64,000 nucleotides of DNA from Dyadobacter chenwenxiniae (GCF_022869785.1 NZ_CP094997.1:310001-374000), one strand, 5' to 3'. Counted from the first letter of the stretch, positions 40,682 to 50,584 are shown. A program made the numbers and translations. Notes: generated by a model not told the origin, from the sequence alone.

Positions 40682-43441
40682 TTATTCTTTTGTGATGACA
40701 TTATCCAGGTTTAGCATGACATTGGCTGAGATGGTGAGTGCTGCCAGTTCGGCTGTGCGCTCTTTTCCATAGGCCAGGATGCTGTCTGCTTCTACTGGTT
40801 TTTTCTTGTAGGCGTCCAGTGCCTGCTTGTAGACTTTGACCAGCACATTCAGGTTTTTTTGTTCAATGCTTTGGAAAGTGAGCATACGGTAGCCTTCTTT
40901 CAATTGCTGCTCAGGCGTTTTTCCACGCTGCTGCATTCTGGTTGCCAGTTTTTCTGCGGCTTCCAGGTAAACCGGATCATTTAACGTAACCAATGCCTGC
41001 AATGGTGTATTAGTCAAAATGCGCCTCGATTGGCAAAATTCCCGGCTTGGCGCGTCGAATGTAACCATGGAAGGATAGGGTGCCGTGCGCTTCCAATAGG
41101 TATAAACACCTCGCCGGTAACGATCCTCACCCTCGCTCAAAACCCACTTTTCACCACTGTAAGGGGATTGCCAGATCTTATCGGGCTGGGGTGGCATCAC
41201 GCCCGGGCCATACATTTTGTCGGAGATCAAACCGCTGCATGCAAGCGCCTGGTCGCGAACCTGTTCAGCGCTGAGCCTTACGCGGGGGCCCCGTGAGATC
41301 CAGATGTTATACGGATCTTTTTCAAGCTTGTTTTCATCCGTTTTCGAGCTCTGCCGGTAAGTGGATGACATCACTATTGTTTTCAACATCTTTTTAATGC
41401 TCCATTTATCTTCCTCCATAAACTTGACCGCCAGCCAGTCGAGCAGCTCCGGATGCGTGGGCTCGGCGCCCTGTGAACCGAAATCTTCCACTGTTTCCAC
41501 GATTCCCTTACCAAACAATTGCTCCCAGAACCGGTTTACGATCACGCGGGACGTTAGCGCATTATCGCGGCTGACGATCCATTTAGCCAGGCCAACGCGG
41601 TCCCTGGGCGCGTCCTTAGGCAGGGGGGCAAGGAGTTTGGGCACGTCCGGTTTTACTTCTGCGCCTTTTACCATCCAGTTCCCTCGTACGAAAACGTTGG
41701 TTTTTCGGGCAAAATCACCTTTTCCCTCCCAGATTACGGGCATACTTTCCGTCTGGCGCGTCAGCACGGTTGCATAGTCGGTCACTATATTCTTGTATTC
41801 GGGTTTGTCAGACCCCGGTAATGCTTTCTGGAACGACATCCAGGTGATGCGTACCCATTCTTCTGGATTTTCATGGCTTTTTAAGGACAGGAAAATGTCA
41901 TGCTTGCCAGGCGTTTTTGTCAGCGGCGCAATGACGACCGAATCTCTGGCAGGCATATTAATCTGCGAAATGACCGGCCCGTCCAGCTTGTCCAGATGCA
42001 AGGAAAGCATGGCGTTCTTCGCTTTGGTGGAAACGTTCATGACCACATTATCGGCATCGGAAAGATCAACCCCAGCGATCCTTGCATTCCCATTGTTTTT
42101 AACACCATAATACGAGATCAACAGCACAGTTGACTGGTCGCCTTTGATAAAATTGTGTGCATTGATCTTGGGCTCCATCACCTTCATAAACTGGGTTACC
42201 TGTGGCAACTGCTCGGGCTCATTTTGCCTGATCCAGCTCTTCACACGCTCTACACGCGCTGAATCTTCACCCTTGTAAAACCGCATCTTAGGCCATTCGT
42301 CCCACACATCTTCATCACGGGTGTTGTTGAAAAATGCCATGTATTTGTAATAATCCTCGTGCGGAATGGGGTCATATGGATGGCTGTGGCATTGGATGCA
42401 AGCGAATGTGGTTCCCTGCCAAACCTCCCAGGTCGTGTTCACACGGTCGATCTGTGCGGCGGTGCGGAATTCTTCATCGTCCGTGCCGCCTTCGTTGTTG
42501 GTCATCGTGTTGCGGTGATAGCCGGTGGCGATCATGTTTTCTTCCAAGGGGAAGCCGTCTTTGTCTTTTTGTAACAAATCGCCTGCCAGCTGCTCTATCG
42601 TGAACTGGTCAAATGGTTTGTCCTGATTAAAGGATTTGACTACATAATCCCGGTAACGCCACATGGTCCTGCCGCCGTCGCTCTCGTAGCCCTTCGTATC
42701 CGCATAACGCGCCAGATCCATCCACATGGACGTCCAACGCTCGCCATATCCCGGCGATTTCAGCAGCCGGTCGACTACTTTTTCGTAAGCATTTTCAGAT
42801 TTATCATTGATGAAATCAGCGACCTGCTGCTCGGTCGGCGGAAGCCCTGTTAAGTCCAGGCTTACGCGGCGGATCAATGTTGCGCGGTCCGCTTCGGCAG
42901 AAACATTCAGCCCCTTATCCTTTAATTTATCCAGAATAAAATGGTCAATTTCGTTGGTTGCCCACTTTTTGTCGGCGTTTTCAAACAATCCAAACAGGTT
43001 ACTGAAACCGTCCAGCGAAGGCACGTCGGGTTTTTCGATTTTTTTATAAGACCAATGAGTTTCCCATTTTGCGCCCTGGTTGATCCATTTTTTCAAAATA
43101 TCAATTTCCTCTTCCTTCAAAGGCGTGCCGTTTTTGGGCATTTTTTCGTCGGGATCATCGCTTAATATGCGGCGGATCATTTCGCTGGCATCCGCATCGC
43201 CGCGCACCACCGGTATCTTGCCCGATTTGCCTGGTTCCAGCATTTCGTGCTCAAACAGGAAGCTCACGTCGCCCGCTTTTTTTACGCCTCCGTGACAGCC
43301 CATGCAATTTTTATTGAGGATAGGCTTCACCTCGGTGTTGTAATCCACCGGGGAAGAGCCTAACGAGCCCGAAAGCCAGAAAAAGGAAGAAACGGCAATG
43401 ATGAGCACCCCCGCGCCAATAAATATCTTGTTACTCAGCAT
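40682..43441 (-). CDS. PSCyt1-DUF1549-DUF1553 multi-domain cytochrome-like protein
   Basis: 919 residues. An N-terminal membrane anchor (about 5-25) is followed by a planctomycete-type cytochrome c domain with CMGCH (Cys-46 to His-50), DADASEMIRRILSDDPDEKMP and LKEEEIDILKKWINQGA. DUF1549 spans about 160-370 (FILDKLKDKGLNVSAEADR, then RVSLDLTGLPPT and FACIQCHSHPYDPI, a second CxxCH). DUF1553 makes up the C-terminal 270 residues (NRFWEQLFGKGIVETVEDFG, and MVTFDAPSREFCQSRRI later). The family is typical of Planctomycetes and some Bacteroidota. It is usually thought to be periplasmic and redox-active, but the reaction is unknown. It directly follows susD (39 nt gap). Confidence 0.95.
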   Translation of the reverse strand: MLSNKIFIGAGVLIIAVSSFFWLSGSLGSSPVDYNTEVKPILNKNCMGCHGGVKKAGDVSFLFEHEMLEPGKSGKIPVVRGDADASEMIRRILSDDPDEKMPKNGTPLKEEEIDILKKWINQGAKWETHWSYKKIEKPDVPSLDGFSNLFGLFENADKKWATNEIDHFILDKLKDKGLNVSAEADRATLIRRVSLDLTGLPPTEQQVADFINDKSENAYEKVVDRLLKSPGYGERWTSMWMDLARYADTKGYESDGGRTMWRYRDYVVKSFNQDKPFDQFTIEQLAGDLLQKDKDGFPLEENMIATGYHRNTMTNNEGGTDDEEFRTAAQIDRVNTTWEVWQGTTFACIQCHSHPYDPIPHEDYYKYMAFFNNTRDEDVWDEWPKMRFYKGEDSARVERVKSWIRQNEPEQLPQVTQFMKVMEPKINAHNFIKGDQSTVLLISYYGVKNNGNARIAGVDLSDADNVVMNVSTKAKNAMLSLHLDKLDGPVISQINMPARDSVVIAPLTKTPGKHDIFLSLKSHENPEEWVRITWMSFQKALPGSDKPEYKNIVTDYATVLTRQTESMPVIWEGKGDFARKTNVFVRGNWMVKGAEVKPDVPKLLAPLPKDAPRDRVGLAKWIVSRDNALTSRVIVNRFWEQLFGKGIVETVEDFGSQGAEPTHPELLDWLAVKFMEEDKWSIKKMLKTIVMSSTYRQSSKTDENKLEKDPYNIWISRGPRVRLSAEQVRDQALACSGLISDKMYGPGVMPPQPDKIWQSPYSGEKWVLSEGEDRYRRGVYTYWKRTAPYPSMVTFDAPSREFCQSRRILTNTPLQALVTLNDPVYLEAAEKLATRMQQRGKTPEQQLKEGYRMLTFQSIEQKNLNVLVKVYKQALDAYKKKPVEADSILAYGKERTAELAALTISANVMLNLDNVITKE

Positions 43442-43480
43442 CCTTCAATCTTTTTGTTAAAAATTTCACACGATTTTGAC

Positions 43481-45052
43481 CTATTGCCAGGTCGCATTCT
43501 GCTTCACATTCGGGTTACCCAGCAGTTCCTTCACTGGGAGTGGTAGAACGTAGTCTCTCGCCTTTGCCACACGGTCGACATTGTATTTTTGAGCAAAATG
43601 TTTTATTTCTTTACCAAGATAATCAATCGGACCGCCGAATTTACTCTTTCTGCGTAGTTCGGGATACATAACTTGCTCAAATACAAATTCCTGCATGCGT
43701 TCCCGAATGATGGCATCACGCAATGCTGCCTGATTCAATCCCTTTAATGCTGGCAGTCCGGCGCGCTCCCTTACCTTATTGATTGAGGTCAATGCGTTGC
43801 CTTGTCCGCTTTCATTGCAAGCTTCGGAATGGCCCAGCAGAATGTCTGAGAGACGAATGTAGATTGTATTTTTCTCGGTGGCGGAGTTGCGTCTGTCGAG
43901 CTCGGCGATCTTGTTGGACCATGCTTTGCCAAAGATCATTTGCGTGGGATCTTTGGGATTGGCATCTGACTTTACCACGCCGCCAAAACGCGAGAGGTTG
44001 TAGTCCGCTTTCGGGCTCCATGTTACAATCGGGTAGGACCCGTCGATTTTTCCAAAACGTCCGGTCGGATAACTTTCAATGAATGTGCCTGCGATTCGCT
44101 TGTCTTTCGGATCATATGCTGAGCGAAATTCCTGGGTCGTGCTGATCCAGCTCCATCCCGAACCGCCGAGCTCGCTCGGAAAATCCTCCGGATTAAAATG
44201 CGCCGAATGCTGGCTGTATTCATTAGGGCTGGCCGTGGCTGAAACCTGCGCTTCAAAAATACGCTCACCCTGGTTTTCGTGGGCAAGATCGAAATTGAAT
44301 GCAAAATCAGCATATAATGTAAGGCCGCTGTTATTGATGATGTCTTCTGCGGTAGCTTTGGCATCGACCCATTTTTCATCCCATAACTGTGCTTTCATCA
44401 AAACAGATTTGGCCGCCCATTTGGTCGCGCGGCCCAGGTCGGCGCCGGTATAACTGGCTGGAAGCAGTTCGGCTGCGGCTTTGGAGTCGGCATAAATCTG
44501 GTCAATAATGGCCCGGTTACCGCCGCTGTTGGTAGGGAGCTCGGTAATGTTCTGGGTTGATTTCACAGAGAGCGGGGCATCGTCAAAATAGCTGAGCAGG
44601 CCGTAGTAGTAAAATGCTCTCAAAAACAATGTTTCACCTTTCAAACGGTCGATCAGCGCCTGATTGTTGGGGTCTTTCATGGCTTCGGCGGTTTCGATAA
44701 TGGCGTTCGCGCGGTTGATGGAGCGGTAGCAAATGCCCCAGTAAGCTTCTATGTATTCATCGGCAGGGTTTACATTGCCCAGGTTGAACTGCAGCGGGCC
44801 TTTTTCCCAGCCCACCTGGTATCCACCGATCAGACATTCAAACACATAACGGTCGTAGAAAAAACCGAAACCGCCGGAATTGAGATCATCATAGACCGCA
44901 TTAACGCCCAGTTTTAGTTCGTTTGCCGATTTATAGAACGTTTCCGGGTTGATAAAATCAGGTTTTTCTTTCAGATCCGAGCAGCCGACGCCGGAAAGCA
45001 TCAGCATGACCAACGCGATCAGTCTTACAGGTTGTAGTTGTATATTTTTCAT
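43481..45052 (-). CDS. SusD/RagB family nutrient-binding outer-membrane lipoprotein
   Basis: Starting at 45052 gives MKNIQLQPVRLIALVMLMLS then GVGC, a lipobox with Cys-24, and 523 residues. SusD features: DLKEKPDFINPETFYKSANE, a tetratricopeptide-like helical core (RANAIIETAEAMKDPNNQA, ETLFLRAFYYYGLL) and the C-terminal motif RERMQEFVFEQVMYPELRRK. It caps the SusC porin and captures the substrate at the cell surface. It is 35 nt downstream of susC, the obligate arrangement. The substrate cannot be told from the sequence. Confidence 0.95.
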   Translation of the reverse strand: MKNIQLQPVRLIALVMLMLSGVGCSDLKEKPDFINPETFYKSANELKLGVNAVYDDLNSGGFGFFYDRYVFECLIGGYQVGWEKGPLQFNLGNVNPADEYIEAYWGICYRSINRANAIIETAEAMKDPNNQALIDRLKGETLFLRAFYYYGLLSYFDDAPLSVKSTQNITELPTNSGGNRAIIDQIYADSKAAAELLPASYTGADLGRATKWAAKSVLMKAQLWDEKWVDAKATAEDIINNSGLTLYADFAFNFDLAHENQGERIFEAQVSATASPNEYSQHSAHFNPEDFPSELGGSGWSWISTTQEFRSAYDPKDKRIAGTFIESYPTGRFGKIDGSYPIVTWSPKADYNLSRFGGVVKSDANPKDPTQMIFGKAWSNKIAELDRRNSATEKNTIYIRLSDILLGHSEACNESGQGNALTSINKVRERAGLPALKGLNQAALRDAIIRERMQEFVFEQVMYPELRRKSKFGGPIDYLGKEIKHFAQKYNVDRVAKARDYVLPLPVKELLGNPNVKQNATWQ

Positions 45053-45087
45053 TTTGATCAATATCAATGTTACAAGTGAAATGATTG

Positions 45088-48000
45088 TCAGATTCCCAGG
45101 TTAATGCCGACTGTGTACTGGCGTGCACGCGGATAAGCATCGTAATCGTCACCTCTGTTGAGGTTATTCTGTCCCTGGTTGTTTACCTCGGGATCAAATC
45201 CTTTGTATTTGGTGAACAATAGCAAATTTTGGCCACTCACATAAACCCTGGCATGCCGGATAATCTTGTTGCTGACAGGCACCGTATAACCCAGTGACAG
45301 GTTTTGCAGCCGCACAAATGATCCGTCCTGAATGAAGAAAGATGATCTTCTGAAAGAGATAAAGTCGCGGCGGCCGTCGATAACGGGTCGTGGCGCATCG
45401 GTGTTTTCGGGTGTCCAGGAATCAGTCAGGATGTTTCCGATCTGGTTGATCTTCTGCACGCCGTCACCCATTTCGGACTGTTGCAGGTTACGGACTTTGT
45501 TGCCATGCACGCCTCGGAAAAATACTGAAAGGTCGATTCCTTTGAATTTCACAGTTGTGTTGGCACCCCAGGTAAGTTTCGGGTTTGGATCGCCAATGAT
45601 TTTGAAATCATCGGTTGTGTATTTCCCGTCGCCATTTACGTCCTCGTATTTGGGGTAACCTGCTTTGGCTGAGAAAGTTTTGCCTTCCTCTTCGCTTTGG
45701 AATAATCCTACATAATTGTATCCGCGCCATACGCCGATGGGATTACCGGCCTCTACCCAGCTTCCCAGTACGCCCAGGTGACTGCTTGTCGTGTTGGCAA
45801 AGAACGGTGTGCTTTTTCCCAGATCCACGATCTTATTCCTAAGAACAGATACATTCCCGCTCACATCCCAGGTAAATGACTTTGAGCTCATTAACTTATA
45901 ACTGGCAGCAAATTCGAGCCCTTTGTTGCTCAGCGAGCCGGAATTGAGCATAATGGTGCTGAAACCGGTGCTTTGCGGAATGGAAACGTCGAGCAACAGG
46001 TCAGTGGTTTTGTTTTCAAATGCGTCCACCGTCAAAGTCAGGCGGTTGGATAGCAAGGCAAAGTCCAGGCCGACATTGAGCATGGAAGTGCTTTCCCATT
46101 TAAGATCATTGTTGGAGATCCTGTTGGGCCCGTAACCCGAAACGAGCGCCGGCGTAGCGCCGAAAACGTAGTTATAGGGAACCAGACCAGCCACGGAGCG
46201 GTAAACCGGGATTTGCGAATTTCCTGTAAGTCCATAACTGGCGCGCAGCTTGAAATCGTCAAACACGGTGGCAAGTCCTGAATTTTTGAAAAAGCCTTCA
46301 TTGACAATACGCCAGCCGATTGCAGCAGAAGGGAATGTTGCCCATTTGTTATTCGGCCCGAATTTGGAAGAACCGTCGCGGCGCAATGTGAATGTGAGCA
46401 GGTAACGGTCTTTGAAATTGTAATTCACGCGGCCCAGATAGGAGAGCAGTTCCCACTCAACACGGCCCGAATTAGGAACCAGCGGGCGACTGCCATTTTG
46501 CATATTAACGGCTTCAATGTCGTCGGACGGAAGACCGCGTGTTGCATTGGATTCAAAATAATTGAGCTCTTTCTGATAGGTGTAGCCTAATGTTACATCC
46601 AGGAATTGTCCTGTGGCGATTTCTTTGTTATAACTTAAAATATTCTCATTCAGCAGGTTATTGCTGTTTCGGTTGGCCTTTTGTAACTCGCGGTCATTCT
46701 GGCGGCCGAGATATGTGAAGTTATTATAGAAAGTCGTGCGACGCGCATTCACCAGATCCACGCCAATGCTTGTACGGAATTTGAGCCCTTCGATAATATT
46801 GAAGGTTAATGCTGTTGTCCCAAAAAGCCTGTTGGTCCAGTCGCGGTCATATCCTTCCATGGCTTCTGCGAGCGGATTGGTCAGGAAGCGCTGGTCGTAG
46901 CTGGCATACTGATAGCCGCCATTTGCATCATAAACACCCACGGTAGGATCCAGTCCAAGCGCAGAAATCACGATCCCACCCGGGCCTCCGCGGTCCGTGG
47001 GGACATTGCTGCTGCCCGAGCGGTTGAATGACCAGCTGTTGCTTAATGTTGCCTTTCCTTTCAAAAAGTCATTGTCTAAATTCATGCGGAAACCATATCT
47101 GTTGAAATCTGTATTTTTTATGATCCCGTTGTTGTCCAGATAATTACCAACGAACGCGTAACGCATTCCCTTGGTGCCACCGGTAAATGAAAGCTGGTGA
47201 TTGGACAATGCGCCGGTGCGCGAAATCACATCCCACCAGTCGGTGCCTGCACCGATCTGGCTGATTTGCTGGTCCGAATAGCGCGGGTTTCCGCCCTGGC
47301 TTTTTTCCAATAAATTGATGTAACGCGCATAATCGCTTCCATTGAGCACGTTCACTTCATTGGCTATGCTTTGAAACGAATAGGAGCCGTCATAATCCAC
47401 GCTGCTTTGTCCTTCCTTACCGCGTTTGGTGGTGATTAATATAACCCCATTGGCGCCTCGGGAACCGTAAATGGAAGTCGCAGAAGCATCTTTTAATATT
47501 TCAATGGATTCAATTTCGTTGGGGTTAATGGTGGCCATGGCGTTGGTCGGCTGGCGGTTTCCTGTCGTTCCCAATGCGTTGTTATCGGGATACATCGGAA
47601 ATCCGTCGATCACATACAGTGGCTCGCTGCCGCTGTTGATCGAGTTTGCGCCACGCACGCGGATGGAAATTCCGCCTCCCGGTGCTCCCGAAGTCTGCGT
47701 TACCTGCACACCCGGCGCCCGCGACTGGATCGCCTGATCCACAGATGTTACGGGCATTTCGCGGATCGCCTCGCTTTTAATGCTGGACACCGAGCCTGTC
47801 AGGTCACTTTTTTTGACAGCACCATAACCAATCACCACGATTTCTTCCAGCGATTTGTTTTCCGGCTCCATCACCACAGCCATTGAATTTCGGTTATCTA
47901 CGGCCAGTTCCTGCGCTTTATAGCCCACAAAACTAAAAACCAGCACAGCGCCTGCTCTTTCAGGAATTTCAATCTCAAAATCGCCATCCTTATTGGTGGT

Positions 48001-48519
48001 CGTTCCTTTTTGCGTGCCTTTCAAAACCACGCTTACGCCGGGCAATCCTGCATTGGTTTCGTCTGTCACTTTTCCTTTGATGAGCTCGGCTGCGGGCATG
48101 GCCGCTTCCTGCGTTTGCTCCTGCTGGGTGGGTGCGGGCACATTGTTGGTTGGCGAGGTCAGTAATATTCTTCCGGAAGTCAGCTGGTAAGCAATGTGCA
48201 GTGGCTCAAAAAGCGTCGTTAATGCTGTCGCCAGCTTTTGATTAACAATGTGAATGTTGACCGTCCGGTCCGCTCGAATGGCTTTCTGGCTGTAAGCGAA
48301 TTTTACCTGGGCCTGCTCTTCCAGATCGCGCAGTACATCTTTCAATGCTGCATCCTGCGAGTGGATCGTGACTTGTCTGTCCATTATCTCCTGCGCGCGG
48401 CTTTCAGTTGTCGCATAGGTGAGACTGGTGAAGGCAACGGCGAAAAGGAATTGAGCGAGTGTTAGTTTCATGAGAATGCACAGTGATGCACACCATTTTA
48501 ATTGTAGGTTTCTTTGCAT
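45088..48519 (-). CDS. SusC/RagA family TonB-linked outer-membrane protein with STN domain
   Basis: The ATG at 48519 gives 1143 residues; 20 more are possible from 48579 but are not signal-like. After a signal region (about 17-42) come a secretin/TonB N-terminal (STN) domain (about 50-110: IHSQDAALKDVLRDLEEQAQ), a carboxypeptidase-D-like beta domain (GKVTDETNAGLPGVSVVLKG), the plug with the SusC motif (DASATSIYGSRGANGVILIT), and a 22-stranded barrel ending in YTVGINLGI. The STN domain is the signalling unit that contacts a FecR protein, so this transporter should report its substrate to the FecR/sigma pair encoded upstream. Confidence 0.95.
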   Translation of the reverse strand: MQRNLQLKWCASLCILMKLTLAQFLFAVAFTSLTYATTESRAQEIMDRQVTIHSQDAALKDVLRDLEEQAQVKFAYSQKAIRADRTVNIHIVNQKLATALTTLFEPLHIAYQLTSGRILLTSPTNNVPAPTQQEQTQEAAMPAAELIKGKVTDETNAGLPGVSVVLKGTQKGTTTNKDGDFEIEIPERAGAVLVFSFVGYKAQELAVDNRNSMAVVMEPENKSLEEIVVIGYGAVKKSDLTGSVSSIKSEAIREMPVTSVDQAIQSRAPGVQVTQTSGAPGGGISIRVRGANSINSGSEPLYVIDGFPMYPDNNALGTTGNRQPTNAMATINPNEIESIEILKDASATSIYGSRGANGVILITTKRGKEGQSSVDYDGSYSFQSIANEVNVLNGSDYARYINLLEKSQGGNPRYSDQQISQIGAGTDWWDVISRTGALSNHQLSFTGGTKGMRYAFVGNYLDNNGIIKNTDFNRYGFRMNLDNDFLKGKATLSNSWSFNRSGSSNVPTDRGGPGGIVISALGLDPTVGVYDANGGYQYASYDQRFLTNPLAEAMEGYDRDWTNRLFGTTALTFNIIEGLKFRTSIGVDLVNARRTTFYNNFTYLGRQNDRELQKANRNSNNLLNENILSYNKEIATGQFLDVTLGYTYQKELNYFESNATRGLPSDDIEAVNMQNGSRPLVPNSGRVEWELLSYLGRVNYNFKDRYLLTFTLRRDGSSKFGPNNKWATFPSAAIGWRIVNEGFFKNSGLATVFDDFKLRASYGLTGNSQIPVYRSVAGLVPYNYVFGATPALVSGYGPNRISNNDLKWESTSMLNVGLDFALLSNRLTLTVDAFENKTTDLLLDVSIPQSTGFSTIMLNSGSLSNKGLEFAASYKLMSSKSFTWDVSGNVSVLRNKIVDLGKSTPFFANTTSSHLGVLGSWVEAGNPIGVWRGYNYVGLFQSEEEGKTFSAKAGYPKYEDVNGDGKYTTDDFKIIGDPNPKLTWGANTTVKFKGIDLSVFFRGVHGNKVRNLQQSEMGDGVQKINQIGNILTDSWTPENTDAPRPVIDGRRDFISFRRSSFFIQDGSFVRLQNLSLGYTVPVSNKIIRHARVYVSGQNLLLFTKYKGFDPEVNNQGQNNLNRGDDYDAYPRARQYTVGINLGI

Positions 48520-48606
48520 AATTTTGTTGGTTCTATTTTGAGAAAAACAGGACGTTGGCCACATGCTCTTTCTGTCCAAGGATTTTACATGCAGGCCTAA
48601 TCAATG

Positions 48607-48630
48607 CCGGCGGTGTTCTAGCACTGCCGG
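48607..48630 (+). terminator. Hairpin with U tract on the plus strand between fecR and susC
   Basis: CCGGCGGTG and CACTGCCGG pair at 8 of 9 positions around a 6-nt loop and are followed on the plus strand by TTTTTATTTA. All genes here run on the minus strand, so as an intrinsic terminator it would stop antisense transcription; on the sense strand it is only a hairpin. Confidence 0.5.
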
Positions 48631-48698
48631 TTTTTATTTACTCAGCTTTTTTGTCAGCATATTTAAGGGATTTAGGTTAAGAATAAGGGAGTTAAAGG

Positions 48699-49745
48699 TC
48701 ATTCACAGCCGCGGCCGTTGATAAGTATGCGCGTTCCTTTGATCTCATAATCAGCGCCGATCGAGCCGCAGACCAGATCTAGTTTTTCATAAAGCGGCAG
48801 GTCGGTAATGTCTCCGGTGAATGTGCATTCAGCCAGGCGGTCATTGGCAAAAACGATTTCAATGCCGTAAGTTTTGTGAAGCGCTTCCACGATGCTGCCC
48901 ATTACGATGTTATTGAAAACCAGCCTGGATTCGTCGGCATTGATGCTGGCTTTTACCGGCGCTACGACCAATCCGGTCATCAGATGTCTGCTTTCAGGGA
49001 AATAGGTGACGCGCTGATTGGGTGTGAGCACGACGCCATTGGATTGATGATCGGGTGATTTTTCTGCAAACGAATCGTCATTTTCAAATACCGAAACCTT
49101 TCCAGTAACCACTTCCACTTCCAGCGCCTGGCCTTCTGAGTTTGTTTTGATCCTGAAACTTGTTCCTAACACCCTGGTAACCAGCTTTCCGCTGTAAACA
49201 AAGAATGGCTTATCCGGATTTTTGGTAATCTCAAAAAAGGCATCTCCCATCAGTTGGACTTCGCGTTTATCTTTCGGGAATTTTTTCGGGTAAATGATCT
49301 TGCTGCCCGGAGTTAATGTTACAGCGCTGCCGTCTTCCAGCATGATCTTGCGGGTAATGCTGGAATGGTTCTGTTGTGTAAAAAGTTGGTCAGCAGGAGC
49401 TTGCACCAGGATCTGCTCGCTTTTAGCAACCGGATTTAACGCTGTTTTACCAAAAAAAACATAGCCGCAGATCGCAATGATAACCGCTGCTGCTGACAGA
49501 TAAGGCGCTGCTCGCTGCCACAGGCTGCGGACCGGTTTGGTTTCCTGCAATTTGTCTTCTCGGATTTCGGCCATTAAATGGTCCAGGATGCGACTTTCCA
49601 TATTTTCGCGTTCCGCACCTGAAAGGCCGGACGTGGAATCTTCATGGAGATTTTCGTACCAATAATGAATCTTGGCAACCTCCTCTTCCGAACATTGTCC
49701 GTTCTGATATTTGAGCAGCAAAGCCTGAATTTCCTTTATATTCAT
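48699..49745 (-). CDS. FecR family anti-sigma / sigma regulator
   Basis: From the ATG at 49745 the product is 348 residues (MNIKEIQALLLKYQNGQCSE); the 15 extra residues to 49790 are unlike the family. A cytoplasmic N-terminal part (about 1-90) is followed by one membrane helix (AAPYLSAAAVIIAICGYVFF), a FecR domain (GSAVTLTPGSKIIYPKKFP, then LMGDAFFEITKNPDKPFFVY and LGTSFRI) and a C-terminal DUF4974 domain (IVEALHKTYGIEIVF, TFTGDI). It relays substrate binding by the STN-bearing SusC to the ECF sigma factor encoded upstream. Confidence 0.93.
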   Translation of the reverse strand: MNIKEIQALLLKYQNGQCSEEEVAKIHYWYENLHEDSTSGLSGAERENMESRILDHLMAEIREDKLQETKPVRSLWQRAAPYLSAAAVIIAICGYVFFGKTALNPVAKSEQILVQAPADQLFTQQNHSSITRKIMLEDGSAVTLTPGSKIIYPKKFPKDKREVQLMGDAFFEITKNPDKPFFVYSGKLVTRVLGTSFRIKTNSEGQALEVEVVTGKVSVFENDDSFAEKSPDHQSNGVVLTPNQRVTYFPESRHLMTGLVVAPVKASINADESRLVFNNIVMGSIVEALHKTYGIEIVFANDRLAECTFTGDITDLPLYEKLDLVCGSIGADYEIKGTRILINGRGCE

Positions 49746-49901
49746 CGACAAGCGGTTGTTATCTTTGACTATAAGCCGGGAAAAAGGCACGCGTCCCTAA
49801 ATAAGTTTAAAACTTATTTGAAAGATTATATATATGTAGCCAAATCGGATTGAAATTGTTTTAAAAATACAAATCCAAAGTTGAAGCGTGAGTGGCTAGT
49901 T

Positions 49902-50486
49902 TTACTGGGAGAGAAAAGCGGTAACGGCAACAAGTAATGTGTAAAGCGCCTGTTTAAGATGGTTGCGGACAGACTTGGTGGCTTTGGTAAGGTGATACTC
50001 GACGGCCTTTTCCGACAAGTCAAAATGCTTGGCAATGCGGTTGATAGGCCAATGTTCAAGCTTGTAAAGCCTGAATATCTCACCAGATTTTTCGGGCAGG
50101 ACGTGCAAACCTTCCTCAATCTGAGAAAGTAGTTCTTTCAGGGCGATCTGGTTTTCTGTGTTGCATTCACTCAACGAATCAAAATCGCCCGCGTTTCCCA
50201 AATAGTCCCCCTTGGTAATATTGTTGCGAATGTGGCTGATGACTTCGTAGCGCACAGCGGCAAAAAGATAATGGTCCAGATTGTTGATTTTCAAAGTGAT
50301 CCGCTCTTTCCAAAGCCTTAGGAAAATGTCCTGGATGATCTCTTCGGCGGCTTCTTTATCTTGAAGCTTGCGATAAGCCACAAGGAACATTTTATACCAG
50401 TAACGCTGGTAAATTACAGTAAAGGCTTCTTCACTGCCTTGCTGTAATGCTGTTATAAGATGTTCATTTTCAGGATTGTCAGTCAT
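49902..50486 (-). CDS. RNA polymerase sigma factor, ECF (FecI/BT-type, SusCD-linked)
   Basis: 194 residues. Region 2 spans about 18-85 (EEAFTVIYQRYWYKMFLVAY, then AEEIIQDIFLRLW and LDHYLFAAVRYEVI), and region 4 about 125-180 (LPEKSGEIFRLYKLEHWPIN, IAKHFDLSEKAVEYHLTKA). Its C-terminal tail ends in a hydrophobic stretch (ALYTLLVAVTAFLSQ). It is followed 156 nt later by the FecR gene and then SusC/SusD, which makes it the dedicated sigma of that import system. Confidence 0.94.
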   Translation of the reverse strand: MTDNPENEHLITALQQGSEEAFTVIYQRYWYKMFLVAYRKLQDKEAAEEIIQDIFLRLWKERITLKINNLDHYLFAAVRYEVISHIRNNITKGDYLGNAGDFDSLSECNTENQIALKELLSQIEEGLHVLPEKSGEIFRLYKLEHWPINRIAKHFDLSEKAVEYHLTKATKSVRNHLKQALYTLLVAVTAFLSQ

Positions 50487-50544
50487 GCCGACCCAGTTGT
50501 TTTAACAAAAAAAGATCAAAGGGATGAAGGCAAATTTATAATAA

Positions 50545-50584
50545 TTATTTGAATATTTTTATTTGACAATATTCTTATTTGAAT
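50545..50584. repeat. Three direct repeats TTATTTGAmw upstream of the ECF sigma gene
   Basis: TTATTTGAAT (50545), TTATTTGACA (50559) and TTATTTGAAT (50575) are spaced 14 and 16 nt apart in an AT-rich region 59-98 nt before the sigma start at 50486. They might be activator sites or overlapping promoters. Confidence 0.35.

Noticed and set aside
40276..40714. Plus-strand ORFs of 96 and 108 residues with repeated FLPIPGINPGVKYFG-type peptides
   Set aside because: They are translations of the 97-bp tandem array; the apparent peptide repeat comes from the DNA repeat, and the frame runs into the DUF1553 gene in antisense.
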